Positions 44,678 through 55,446 of a stretch of 64,000 nt of DNA are shown here, piece after piece. Made by a program: the position numbers and the translations under genes. The stretch is taken from contig VXIS01000001.1 in NCBI GenBank assembly GCA_008704415.1, positions 124,001-188,000 of the forward strand, read 5' to 3'. The notes beneath the pieces were generated by a model, which was given only the letters and a program-made list of their open reading frames with translations, did no database searches and was not told where the DNA came from. Source of the stretch: Sphaerosporella brunnea (Eukaryota; Ascomycota; Pezizomycetes; Pezizales; Pyronemataceae). Numbering within the stretch: position 1 is the first letter of the stretch; each line of letters starts with the position of its first letter.

Positions 44678-46436
44678 GCGGCCTTCCGAAAGGTGGAGGT
44701 GTTGCCGTCGCTTTTGGACTGGCACGATATCGCGATACCCACATCATGTATGTATGTTATCGATATGTACCAACGATACTGACCGTTACCAACCAACAGC
44801 TGCAATAGCATCCGAACGCAGTATCATCTGCCTTGCACAGCTACGTCGTCGACGTCGTTGTTGCGGGCCTGCCTGGTTCACTGGCTAGCGCTGTGGTGGG
44901 GGGGTATACATAGGCCGGGCAGCACAGCGCACGCGTATTCACGGGAACCGCCACATCTTATTTTTGGCGACCTCTGGGCTTTCGTAACCTAGATCTCGAC
45001 GAAAAACGTGCTGCGGCAGTTTCAGGTCGCCAATTGGGTCCCGACGGTGGACGGGGGTAGCCGCGGGGGGGGGGTTTTTTCGAGGATCCCCGCGCTCTTG
45101 ACCCCTCCGGATCCCCCTCTCACTCCTGCGGCTGGCGGGCACGGGGACGGGCTAAGAATGGTCCAGCGCCGGTGGCTCATGCACATGAGCAGATTTCTTC
45201 TCCTTCCTTCGTTAGGGTTAGAGAAGCATAGTCAATTCTTGGAGTATTCGCGTCGTTCGCTCGTGGGGATCGTGGATCTAAGGTAAGGCAGGCATAAGCA
45301 GCAGCAGCACTGCATCATCATCATCATCATCATCACCATCTACCTATATCTCCGCTCTCTACCTTCATTCACAGAGCCATTTGCGTCTCTACTGTATTAT
45401 TCTCCATCCATCTATATATCTCGTGCGACAAGCAAGCAAACACCCCAGAGCTTCACACGCAGCAGCGGCATAGTAACACCGCGCTGCTGCTCTATTGCTC
45501 GACGCCCCCCCCCCCGCCCAGTGCCACCAACCGCTGCCCCTTCAAATTCCGCCCACAGCTCTTTTCTGCCCTGTGTAACGCCACATTGCTGCCTTGGTCC
45601 GCCTCCGCTGCGTGTGAGTCCCCCGTCGATGCGATGAGAGATTTCCCCCCCCCCCAAATCCCATCAATATCGCTGGCACTCTCCACATTTGTCCTTTCTC
45701 ATGATCACCCCGTCTGCCCTTCGCATTCTCTTGAACTCTTGACTCTGGATCTTGGCGCTGGCTTCGTTGCTGACCTCTCTGGCCCGTAGAGCCAGCTTTC
45801 TACCTAGAACAACGGCACCCCCGAACTCGTTTTTGTCCGACGCTGCACTAATAAACTAAACGTTACTCCTGCCCCCCCCCCTCCCACAAAAAGAAAAGCA
45901 CCCCCCCCGTACCAAGTGCGTCCGCCGAATACCTATACTACCCTAACGGCCAGTCTTGATCGTCTGCCTTTCCAACTCACCTTCCACTCCACCCACCCAA
46001 CTCTCCTACTCAACTCCTCACCTCGTCCAGGCCCACTTCTCCCTCGACACACCGACCCACACCCCCATAGGTAGTCTGCCCGGCTGCACTTTCGACACAT
46101 TCCTACCTTCTTGGCCGGTCTTTCCCTCCTTACATCGAGCATTGTCTTTCTGGGGAACCCTCCACCCCCCCCCCCCCCAGCACCTCCATTTTACTGCTCG
46201 CTCTTTCGAAAATCGCCAAAGCTACTCGTGCTGGACTCGCGATTTTTTTCACGGCCTCCCTCTGTCCACGTTTCCCTCGCTCCCGCGTCCTCGAAGCTTG
46301 GTTGCCGATCCGCGGATTGGTCACGGATCTCGCCAACGTTACCGTCAACCGTGAACTTACGTTGCTTTACCTTTCGATTCGTTCCGCCCTTTTGTCGCTC
46401 TTTTAGTTCGACTCAGCCGCGTCGCAGCTATCCCCC

Positions 46437-48039
46437 ATGATGGCCTCCAGTAACCCCACGCCGTGGGAAGCGCGCAGGCCTTCTATGGGGCCCTCCGGTC
46501 AGACCCTTCCACCCATCGGGAACCTCGCGGGAATCAATGGTTCAGCGCCCACATCCGACCCCCGGGATTCGGGGAACTGGTCATTAACATCCTCGCAAAG
46601 AACGAGCAACAGTAAGCCTCATTTCATTTCCCTGTTTTCTCCTGCTACGCGAAAGGGCACCCGTGCCGTGTCTTGCGCGAGCAGATCGGCAGCTTATCGC
46701 TGAAACAGTCTCTGAAGTCACATTACCACCGATCGAAGCCCATGCGCGAAGTAGCCCCGGCGAACAGCCCAACGGGAACTCCCTGTATTCGCAAGCCTCA
46801 CCTATGTCCTCTGGCTTCGGAGCGTCCACGACAAGCCTCCACAGCACACACACCACGCCACCCGCAGGCCACCACTACCCTACGCATAATGGCGAGCTTC
46901 CCACCCCTTCACCATCAGCTTCTCGACGAAGCAGCTTCGACAGTAGATTAGGACAGCTGGCGTTGTCCTCGCCAGTAAATGGAACCCCAGCGGCGAGTCA
47001 TGTGAGCCTGAGCAGCACGTTGCTCAACAGTAGCAACACTAGGGATAGTTTGGCATCTCAGATGCAACGGGAGCGGGGAATTCAGAGCAATTCACCGTCA
47101 CAGCACCACAACCATGATTCCGGCCAGCAGCCCACACACAACCCATTCATGCATTCAAATAACAGATCTAGTGTACCAGCTCGCACAGCACCTCCGATAG
47201 TCGGCTCGCAAAGATATCCATATAACCAGACATCGCATCCCAACGCTCCTTCTCCCACCAAGGGTCTGCCCTGGGCCTTCCCTGACCCTTCAATATCAAT
47301 CGAGCCAACCTCAGGGAATGATACTCCAAATCCACGAACGAGTACGAGCTCTCTTGCGGGGTCTACTGCGAGCAGCATGTATGGACACAGCCAACACCAG
47401 ATGCCGCCTATTATCGGTATGAACGGGCACATGAGTGGTACGACACTACCGCAGATCGGCCAGGCAACTCATCATCACAGCCTGACCGCGCGGCGATCAA
47501 GTATGATCTCGGAGGTGCAACAAACAAACACACCATACTCGCGCACGCCAGAGCTGCGGGTAAGCCACAAGCTCGCGGAACGGAAACGGAGAAAAGAGAT
47601 GAAAGACCTATTCGACGAGCTACGGGACACGCTACCGGCCGAGCGCGGTGGAAAGAGCAGCAAGTGGGAGGTGCTCACCAAAGGTACGGAATGTTGCAAT
47701 CTCAACGCCTTACCCACCGCCCGACTAACGGCCGCAGCAATCGAATTCATCAACTCGCAAAAAGAGGTGATCATGGACAAGAGTCGGCAGGTGGAGGATA
47801 TGCGGAATCAACTGCAACAGCAAAATAAAGAGCTCGAAGCGCTACGAGCCGAGGCACACCAAGTGCGGCTACAGCAGCAGCAACAATGTGGACCACCCAG
47901 CTACCACCCGCATCCGTCACAACACGGTCACGACGGCACTTATCACCCGCAGCAGCCAAACGGCAATGACGGAGGTTACCACCCTCAGTCAAGTCACAGC
48001 AACGGACCCGTCAAGATGCAGGGTCTGGAGCAGTGTTAA
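46437..48039 (+). CDS. bHLH transcription factor
   Basis: Three exons, 46437-46611, 46685-47683 and 47738-48039, with GT-AG introns of 73 and 54 nt, encode 491 aa. The second intron interrupts the helix-loop-helix. Residues about 350-400 form a complete bHLH. The basic part is SHKLAERKRRKEMKDLFDEL, then RDTLPAERGGKSSKWEVLTK and AIEFI. The His/Glu/Arg spacing suggests E-box binding. A leucine/glutamine coiled coil (VEDMRNQLQQQNKELEALRA) follows and probably supports dimerisation. The N-terminal 340 residues are Ser/Thr/Pro-rich and disordered. The C-terminus is His/Gln-rich. It resembles the ascomycete group annotated as GlcD-gamma or Esc1-like bHLH factors. The target genes are unknown. The start may be the second Met (46440). 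Confidence 0.9.
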
Positions 48040-49389
48040 TCTGCGTCGGGTAGATCATATATGCATGCCAGAACCGGGAGGTCGGTGGTCGGTAGAAAGC
48101 CTCTTGGAGCCGACGGGAAGGGATTTTTGTGCTCCTTCGACCTTCCCTCTGCGCTGGATATTTTTTTTTACCTTTTGCCGGCCACCGTCTCTAAGGCTAT
48201 GGGTTCCTTTTCTTTCACATCTTCCGTCTGGCTATTATTACTCTCCTTTATCCTTTACTTTTTCCTTTTAGAGGCCGATCAAATGCTTTCTGGAGTTTGT
48301 CGTTTTTGGGTGAGGGGACCGAATATTCCGGTTTACATGGAACAATATTGGCTGCCGGCCTGGCTTTTCTTTTCTTACTTCTACCATACTTTATTCCTCG
48401 AGGGCAGGAAGCTCTCGGTTTTTTTTTTGTTGATCCTTCGGCTGGAGCTCCTCGCCGAGAGGGCTGCAGCGTGTATCAGGGATTATAGCGGCCACTCTAT
48501 TCGAGACAGTCCGGCTTATATCGGACGCTGGGGTCAGGAGGTTATTTGTTGACTGTTTTCGGTTTGCCTTTTGTGACGGACCATCGGGAACTGGATTACT
48601 GCGGCTGGGATAATCTTTATTCCGAATTTTTCTTTGGTTCGATGGAGGAACGGAATTGGGATTACCGGTCTGTCTGGCGCGTGTTATTTTCTTTTGGAAT
48701 TTTTTGTGGGTTTTTGCACTGCTTTGCTTTTATTTCTCCTGACGTCGATGGTTGATTCTGTGCGCTGGAAGTGGGGAAATGGCTCATGTGCTTCAATTGG
48801 TTTGTTTTTTATTGCAGAAAAGATTTCATTGCGTGATTTTTTCCTTTTGGGATCGGGATCTCCTTCGAGGAATGTGGAGGCGGGCTTTCTTTCGCTTTTT
48901 CTGTTTCTCTTTTGGCACTACATTTGCTGCTTGTCCAAGGAATGGATCGATTTTTTCGGTTTTCGTTTTTTGGTTTGGGCTTGGGGGAAATTGTTTTCTT
49001 TTCTTTTTTTTCTTCCCCCCCCGCCCCCCTTTCTTTGAGTCCACGGACGGGAGAGTGCTGTATTAGTAAACGTAGCAGTGAAAGTGAAGTGGAAGTTATG
49101 CTTCTTCACCATCATTCATCATCATCGTCATCATCTGCACGCACAGCCTTGCTATGTATGTAAGTATGATCGCCTCGTGATGCTGTGCTGCGGCCACGTT
49201 TTTTAGGTGGTGTGTGTGCGGTGTGTGGGAGGGGGATACACGTGGCTCACAGCGCGCGCGGCGGAAACGTGCGCGGCGCGAAACGTGGCTGGCGGTCGGT
49301 TGGGTGGTTGAAACACGTGCTTGGTTTGGAGGGCAGGGGTGTGAGGGTTGCTGGTACATAGAGGTCTGCAAGGGGATTGATGTCTGACA
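48040..49389. other. T-rich 3' flank of the bHLH gene
   Basis: About 1 kb of strongly T-rich plus-strand sequence (48150-49025). It has long hydrophobic open frames, which are a by-product of the base composition. It is probably a long 3' UTR or terminator region. (CAT)n-like patches lie near 49110-49135. Confidence 0.45.
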
Positions 49390-49471
49390 GTTGTTCTGGC
49401 CGAATGGTCTAAGGTGCTAGCCCCGGCTGCTAGTGGGGCAACCTGCGCAGGTTCGAAATCTGCGGACTTCA
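49390..49471 (+). pseudogene. tRNA-Leu pseudogene
   Basis: Same length and overall sequence as the four tRNA-Leu(CAG) genes but with about a dozen differences. The anticodon loop is CCCGGCT (T33 changed to C, anticodon CGG instead of CAG). Two acceptor pairs are lost (GTTGTTC against GGACTTC), and the T stem is GCAGG/TCTGC with a mismatch. The A and B boxes are partly kept (GCCGAATGG, GGTTCGAAATC). A run of 22 T (49477-49498) follows. Confidence 0.85.
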
Positions 49472-51511
49472 TACCTTTTTTTTTTTTTTTTTTTTTTTCC
49501 CTTTTCTCTCGGTGCTTTTATCCGGTCTTGAACAATGCGGAGTTGCGGAACGCCCGCGATGAAAAGTTCCGGATTCGCGGAAAGGAAAGATATATCTGGA
49601 CCGCTACTGGTGATTCGTCGCAGCCAGACAGACGGGCCCCGTGAGCACTTGGTCAATATGTACTGACGGTACTGACTGCCAGCTGTTGCCGAACAAATTG
49701 CGAGATCGAGGCTCGACTGGGTGGGCTGGAACCTAGATCCATCGGTCAGGCCAGCGGTTGGTAGCAACGCATCGGGCGAGTTGGCTTTGAGATAACCGGT
49801 CACGGTCGGTCACTCGCTTTTGTTTGAGGGGCGGTAGACGAGCTGAGGGCCAGGTTTGGCCAACCTTGGTTTTGGAGACGAGGGAGCTATGACCTCTGAC
49901 TTCTAGAAAACCATTGTTTTTTCAACAATTTGGATTCACCACCCCTGAAATTTCCGTGGTTTTGTTGTAGAAACAATACCACGGCCAAACGACATTTTGG
50001 AAGAGTGTTGTTTTAGCAGCCAAGCACAGGGCAGTTGGCGATGTTTACGGTTATCCCCGGAAGATGGTTAGTTGGAGATATGGGGCTTGGATCTTATGGT
50101 TGGCCGTGGCCGCCACCATATCGCAATTCCAGCCGACGACCTGGCCTATTGTTACTGCAATAGCTGTAAAGCTTTTACCACCATCACCACCACCGGTGAT
50201 TCCGTTGCTGAACGCTGCTGCAAAGTCTACAAGTTAGCTTGTTCGTGGTTTCGCGAGTTTGTATACTTGGGGCATATGGGCATGCTTTCGTGACCCGTCA
50301 AGTAGCTTTGGTGCAGCACCCCCCCCCCCCCCCTTCTATGGTGCAGGCAGCTGTAAACCTCGTCGTCGCACGTCACCGGTTGGTGGAGATGGGTGGAGAT
50401 GGACGACCATAATGAACGCAGTTATCCCCGCGTGCGAACTTTGAGCAGACACCACGTTTCTCGACCAAACAAGATGCGCTCTATAATTCTACGTGGTGCA
50501 GCCCCACCGGTTTAACACCGTTGTACTCTGGCTATGGGGTCGCAACTACGGACTGTAACAAGTTTGGACCAGCTGAATGGCACGGCCCCGCAGCCATGGC
50601 CGGCTGCCAACGCTACCACCTGCCAATATCTTGGGGGTGAACTTGGTCCGAGCACTGAGGTTCTTTCGTCATGGCTTTGATCCATAATGCCTGCTGCTCC
50701 CAACTTCGTACACCACTGGTACAACGACCCTCCAGCAACAGCAACTTGAGCATAATGGGCAGGCCGAGCAAAAGAAAGGTACAATCAAGACAAGCGGGCG
50801 CCATCAGTGCATCTCGGACTCGGAAACGCAGTGGTCTCGGCAATGCCGAGTCTCTCGGCGGCGGTGAATCTCTCGGCGCAGCCTGACTTTAAAGGTCAGC
50901 GCAGTCCGATTGAGGAGATTGTCGAGGATGCCGGACAGTATTGTTCTATACTAAGCGCCACTGCGAACTTGACTAGATTGAAGATTGCTAGGGCGCATGC
51001 AAGCACTACGCCCGGAAGCACTGCAACTACACTCTGCCCGGTATTTAACCCTTCCTCAATAAGGGGTGCAACAGTAGCTAACAGCCATCAGGCAGTCCCT
51101 AAAGCTTTGGAGTCTTCGAAGCCATCGCTCATTTTCAAGTACTAGCGACGAACTCAGCGTATTATCCAGGCATATAGGCAAGGCGCCACCTTTAGAGACA
51201 ACGAGTACAGAGCGCGGGTCTATACCAGTCACCGGCGGGTCCCACATCGAGAGCCAGGCGCAGATGGGCAATGAATTGATTATTGGGGTCACGGTTCAGG
51301 CGCATATGGCGCGGTCCACCAGGCCCCAGCATTCGTTCTGAACTTTGGTCCCCACCACTTCGTACCCTTTGACCACCATCTACACCGTGTCCACTGCTTA
51401 GTTTCCGACGAAAACATCCGCGCGACAACCAGGTCTATATCTGCCTGCACCATAGCTCTCTTTGTACATCCGTTTTACCTACAGCAATAGTTTCATCCCA
51501 CACCCTTGTAA
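49472..51511. other. gene-poor stretch upstream of the caspase-like gene
   Basis: Contains a hairpin (49954-49984, CCGTGGT with ACCACGG) and a C run (50320-50333). It may hold the missing first exon(s) of the caspase-like gene, but I could not identify them. Confidence 0.4.
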
Positions 51512-52567
51512 TTCTCGCCTGTTCGAAGGAGAAGGAGGAGTGTCTGGCCTGTTTTCGTCAAGTATTTCTCCGAGGACAGCCAGTGCAACCTTCGCACATT
51601 CAGCTACATCGATCTGAATCCTTTCGTCGACGAAGGAACATTGCTGTATGGAGTGGAAGGAATGGGACCGGAACGTGTCGGTGTCTGGCCCAGCTGGGAG
51701 CGGGACAACAGAGAGCCATTCTACCAGTCCGTCCACCCAAGGGACTTGAAAACTGAAGTCGTTCGATGGCTCACTGCACGTGGGCCGGCGATCGTCAGCC
51801 TCGGCTTCTGCGGCCATGGGCCTTCCACAAGCGGCGCTCTGCACATGGGCATCACAGACCAAGTAGCACCCTTTCTTCATCCGTCCAAAGTGGTCTCCAT
51901 CATCGGAGATTACTCCCACAGTACCACCTTCACCGTGCATCTTCTTTCCTGCTACAGCGGTGTATGGGTCGACACCCTCGCTTCATCGAGGCTGCCCGGC
52001 ACAGCGCATGCGGCATCGCCGAAACCGCCTCCTCGTTCAAGTCAGGATCCGGCAAAGTATAGAAGCAGTCTATTTGGATCCGCCATCCTTGCATCGATGC
52101 GGGAAGGTGGTTCTGTTGGTGAGCATGAAGGGAGAGTACAAGATTTCATGCGCGCAGTGAAAGCTAAGGTCGAACATACCCCGAGACTCGGTATTTCACC
52201 GGCCGAGAGATACAACCATTCGATCCGAGACGCAATCCACGCTCCTCTCACCAGCTTTATCCACTTATGGTACATCGCAAAAGACGCATATCGGCGTATC
52301 ACCGATACTGAGACTCCTGCCCCTCCTCTTCCCTCATTATACTCCACTTCGCCCTCTTACGCAGAGATGAAGGCGGTGATCGAAAACGCTGGGATTCTGG
52401 TACAGCAGGAAACCGGAATGTACGCCGGGGTGAGAAAGCTCCTCGACGGCCACTTGTCCGCGGCCGACGCAGCCAATTTGGAGCCGATTCTGAACAAGCG
52501 AAGAAAACTCCAGTATATGGTCGTAAAGTTGGCGGCGAGTCTAGCCCCGGAATTGGCACCTGAATGA
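51512..52567 (+). CDS. caspase-like (clan CD) cysteine-peptidase-like protein, 5' end unresolved
   Basis: The frame is open from after a TAA at 51509-51511, but no ATG occurs in it before 51662. The coding-like text FVKYFSEDSQCNLRTFSYID runs through that point, so a 5' exon or a lost start is likely. The protein carries the clan CD pair. A beta strand ending in SLGFCGHGPSTSGALHMG has the catalytic-type His-Gly. TTFTVHLLSCYSGVWVDTL has Cys in the S-C-Y-S-G context after a hydrophobic strand. The spacing of about 65 residues between HG and SCYSG is plausible for a caspase or C13 fold. Similar unnamed proteins with 'HG...(S/T)(A/S)C(Y/F)SG' are common in filamentous ascomycetes, often as expanded families, and may function in heterokaryon or stress responses. 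The C-terminal 150 residues are helical with no known domain. Activity is unproven. Confidence 0.6.
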   Translation, partial: FSPVRRRRRSVWPVFVKYFSEDSQCNLRTFSYIDLNPFVDEGTLLYGVEGMGPERVGVWPSWERDNREPFYQSVHPRDLKTEVVRWLTARGPAIVSLGFCGHGPSTSGALHMGITDQVAPFLHPSKVVSIIGDYSHSTTFTVHLLSCYSGVWVDTLASSRLPGTAHAASPKPPPRSSQDPAKYRSSLFGSAILASMREGGSVGEHEGRVQDFMRAVKAKVEHTPRLGISPAERYNHSIRDAIHAPLTSFIHLWYIAKDAYRRITDTETPAPPLPSLYSTSPSYAEMKAVIENAGILVQQETGMYAGVRKLLDGHLSAADAANLEPILNKRRKLQYMVVKLAASLAPELAPE

Positions 52568-52677
52568 AGATATCTTCAACTACATGGGCTACATGGACAC
52601 CAGCTCTCGCACAGAGCCGCGATCTTATTCTTGAAGTTCTGCCTGAGCTTGTGAAGATGGAGTATACCGGCAACATC

Positions 52678-53059
52678 ATGCGGCTTAGAGTTCCATGTTT
52701 GTGGCTTGCACTGGTCTTTGGGCTTGCTGCTTCGCAAGGGTCTTTGACTCCGATGGATCTTGTTCAATGCGCGATGCAGTGCAACATGGGCAACATTACT
52801 GTCGGTACCGCCATTCAGAAACAGTCGGTCCAATGCATTTCCTTTCATTATCTTTTAAGCAGAACTGACGCTGTTTACCAGATTCGTCCCTATCAATCCC
52901 ATCCAGTCCACATGCAAGCTCGGTATATTTGACTGGCACCTCTCCATTACCGCTGAAGAGCTCAATCGGTTTATGGAAGGCCCTTCCGGGCCAAGTTTGC
53001 TCAAACTACTTCCTGCTGCGCCTGATTTAGGTGCTGAAAACGACTTGTCGGATCAGTAA
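52678..53059 (+). CDS. possible small secreted protein, splice structure uncertain
   Basis: Starts with a good signal peptide, MRLRVPCLWLALVFGLAASQ, with a hydrophobic core and an AS-Q cleavage-like end. This is followed by LTPMDLVQCAMQCNMGNITV with two cysteines. The frame then needs an intron ending at the TTTACCAG acceptor at 52881. Downstream an open frame FVPINPIQSTCKLGIFDWHL continues to a stop at 53059, but I found no donor that joins it in phase. It lies 110 bp after the caspase-like gene on the same strand. The Cys pattern is too short for a CFEM domain. It may be a decayed effector-type gene. Confidence 0.35.
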
Positions 53060-53985
53060 CCCGTTGCCGATGGAACTGAAAGGGCCACCCAGTCCGCGCA
53101 TGATTTACGGCATCTTTGTCTTGTAGGCGCCGTATAGCATAATAAAAGCCGTCCAAGTTCGTATGCACCTTCTTTGGAGATAGGCGGATTGACCTGTATT
53201 CGCCCGCTTGTTCTCCACCCAGTCCACAGCATCCCTCCAGTAACTACGCCTTGCTGCATTGCTGAAGGGCTCAACTAGTGGAGTCTATTTCTGGCTGCTG
53301 TTTTTCGATGCGATCATGCGATCGTTCCTCCTCCTTCGAGACGTCACTTTGCGTTCTACCTGCAAATCATTTCTACGGAGTGATGGCTAGAGGATTGTTT
53401 ACTTCTTGGGTTCCTTCTTGGCACTGGATAGGCTGTTCCGAGCCACTTTTTTTTTTTTTCGAATTCTCGGTTCGTGGGGTGTAGGTTTTGAAGCTGCAGG
53501 CACCGGGGTTTCGCTTGTTGCTTAGAGCTATGTACTTTAGCCAGGCCAGACCACTTGCCTGAATGTTCCACCTCCGCACGATCACGGCCACACTCGTTGG
53601 CCGTCTGTTGCGTATTTTGTACCCCCTCCTCTGGCGCGTTGTCGCGTTCTGCCCAAGCGTGGCTGGTACATCAATTGGTATAGCTATAGGTGAAGTAGTC
53701 AAGGAAGATAGAGACATACTTGCTCTTGCGACTCTTCAAGACCTCTAGCAACGCAGTTGTGTTGATGGCTTCACCGGAGATCACTCGTTTGGCTGCGCCA
53801 TTCAGCCCACACCTGGTTAGACGACAAGTCGAAGCGCTGGATTTTGTCCTGTACAGCCGCAGAAAGCTGGGGCCAGTTAGCAATCGCCATGACATCCAGC
53901 CATCCACTGCTTGGAGGCTGGCTGGCCCTGCAAGTCAGCCGAGCGTGAAAAATTGTTGTCGTCGTTCGAGAGGCGTGTACCCCAA
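53060..53985. other. gene-free stretch
   Basis: Short ORFs only, plus a T run (53447-53459). It may contain upstream remnants of the LINE whose tail lies at 53990-54370. Confidence 0.35.
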
Positions 53986-53989
53986 CCAG

Positions 53990-54370
53990 TAGCTTTACCT
54001 AACGCTGGGGCGGGCTATGGCTGCGACCGGAGACAGGCGGTTGGACACCGCTCTGAACAAGGCCTGGCAAGACCGAACAATGCTATACAATAAGCCTTGA
54101 GACAAACCAGCGTTTCCCCCCGGGGCTAGCTGCTTTTTCACCGCCCGCCCTCTCCTCGCATACTTCCAGCTGAGGCTCCAGAAGGCTCCGACTGCCCCCT
54201 ACCTTTTCAAGACCGGTCGCCGCGAGGACGACAAATGCTGGTTCTGCGCTTCCAGACCAACCCAGTCCAGAAACCACTTGTTCGAAACATTGTCGGAGAT
54301 GGCGTAGAGAGCAAATAGTGTTGTGGAAAAGCGGTTGCAGAAGCGACACGAGCGTTGGAATGTGGCCGGC
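53990..54370 (+). pseudogene. remnant of a LINE ORF2 C-terminus (zinc-knuckle end)
   Basis: A plus-strand coding-like piece reads LLAYFQLRLQKAPTAPYLFK, then TGRREDDKCWFCASRPTQ and SRNHLFETLSEMA before a stop. The order 'R-hydrophobic...L.G.YL...R.DD.CWWC......HLF..C..W' is the C-terminal zinc-knuckle region of many fungal non-LTR retrotransposon reverse transcriptases. The last cysteine is replaced by Leu, and a TAG and a TGA interrupt the frame. The copy is dead, and the reverse-transcriptase core is missing from the window. Confidence 0.45.
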
Positions 54371-54706
54371 TACGGCCTGAATCCGTCTCCTTTGTCCTTT
54401 CCATTATTCTACAAATCACGAATCTCCTTGGTGCCACCATATACGATTTCCTTAGTCTATTTCCTCAGTTTATTTCCTTCGGAGGAGCGGGTCCCCCACA
54501 GTAGGTCTCTTACCTAGGGTGGCGATGATTTTCTGTACCTTTATGCCATGGCCGCAAGCAAGCGGCCAAATGCAATATGATCGAAACAAACAAAAATCTC
54601 CTCGCATACCGCTGGCCAGGATCCGTTCGCAGCCAAATTGCCCCGTAAGTTTTTTCCATTCGATGAGACCGTCGTTCTGCTGATGCCCTCGGGAATTCAG
54701 TCGAGT
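54371..54706. other. short spacer
   Basis: No gene or repeat is recognised between the LINE remnant and the hAT element. Confidence 0.35.
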
Positions 54707-54714
54707 GGCTCGAG

Positions 54715-55438
54715 TAGTGATGGACACGAGGTGGAGGATCGGCTCGCGCCAGCTCGAGTTTCCAATGGGGAGGGTTGAAAATCATAGCGAGTGCCGTCGA
54801 ATAAAAAAAACAAAAAACAAACAAACAAAATTGACCGCGTCATATAGCAGCTTCGAGTCGTCGCTTGTTGCTTGTCGCGAATCCAGTCTCGCTGCCGCAC
54901 CACGGGTTGAAAGCTGGAATCTGTCGAACAGATATTGGACCGAACACCGACGATTTTTTCTTTTCTTTTTTTTTCAACGCTGTGGGTTGGTGGAAAGCGG
55001 ATGGCCGTCGCTTCCCAACACTCGCCAGAATGGCTCGCGACTATCTCTCTATACCAGCCACAAGTGTCCCGGCTGAGAGTCCTTTCTCTCCCAAGCTGGA
55101 GATTTTTATTACCAAGAAGCGAAACAGGCTCTTGGAGGCTTGCTTGTTGCTCAAAAGGTTGGGGCAGGATGATTTGGAGCAGCGGGAACGTGAAAGGTTA
55201 AGCAAGAAGGATGGTGCGGGCGAGATTGACAGTGGAGATGAGGTTCCGGTCACAGATACCCATCAGAAATCACTCCTAGACAGTGAGAACGATGCGGACG
55301 CCGAGGAATTGTAGCCAGTCATCATACGGTTTATTTTTCTTAGATAATAGGCCGCGAGTTGAATACTATTACCTAGAGTCCACGAGGTTAAAGTGTGGGA
55401 AAGCGGGAACAGCTCGAGCTGGCTCGTGTCCATCACGA
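54715..55438. mobile_element. hAT element remnant, 724 bp, with perfect 8-bp target duplication
   Basis: The left end is TAGTGATGGACACGAG and the right end is the inverse (CTCGTGTCCATCACGA), with one mismatch near the tip. The 8-mer GGCTCGAG flanks both sides (54707-54714 and 55439-55446), the target duplication expected of hAT. Inside is the C-terminal dimerisation domain of a hAT transposase, so this is a deletion derivative of an autonomous element. It shares its termini with the element at 29998-31009. Confidence 0.88.
54865..55314 (+). pseudogene. hAT transposase C-terminal dimerisation fragment
   Basis: The ORF contains [20 protein letters not shown] followed by [17 protein letters not shown], the hAT dimerisation motif (W-W...P-x-L-x-x-x-A-x-D-x-L-x-I-P-x-T-S-x-x-x-E-x-x-F-S). 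An acidic tail with [20 protein letters not shown] follows and ends EEL. The BED finger, the DDE catalytic residues and most of the RNase H-like core are absent. The upstream part (FFFSFFF) comes from a T run and is probably not coding. It lies wholly within the 54715-55438 element, in the plus orientation. Confidence 0.75.
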
Positions 55439-55446
55439 GGCTCGAG

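Larger units (their letters stand above)
42427..46436. other. 4-kb gene-poor stretch with G-tract, (AAC)n and pyrimidine-rich leader
   Basis: Contains G runs (42604-42613, 42835-42848, 43148-43209), (GT)n at 43056-43071, (AAC)n at 44622-44677, (CAT)n at 45313-45336 and C runs. A minus-strand ORF of 161 codons at 43844-44329 has no recognisable domain and a Ser/Arg-rich composition, so I do not call it a gene. From about 45300 the sequence becomes CT-rich and probably contains the promoter and leader of the bHLH gene. Confidence 0.45.

Noticed and set aside
48061..49038. Long open frames with hydrophobic products downstream of the bHLH gene
   Set aside because: The sequence is extremely T-rich, which yields Phe/Leu-rich open frames by chance. 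No conserved domain, start context or intron is seen.
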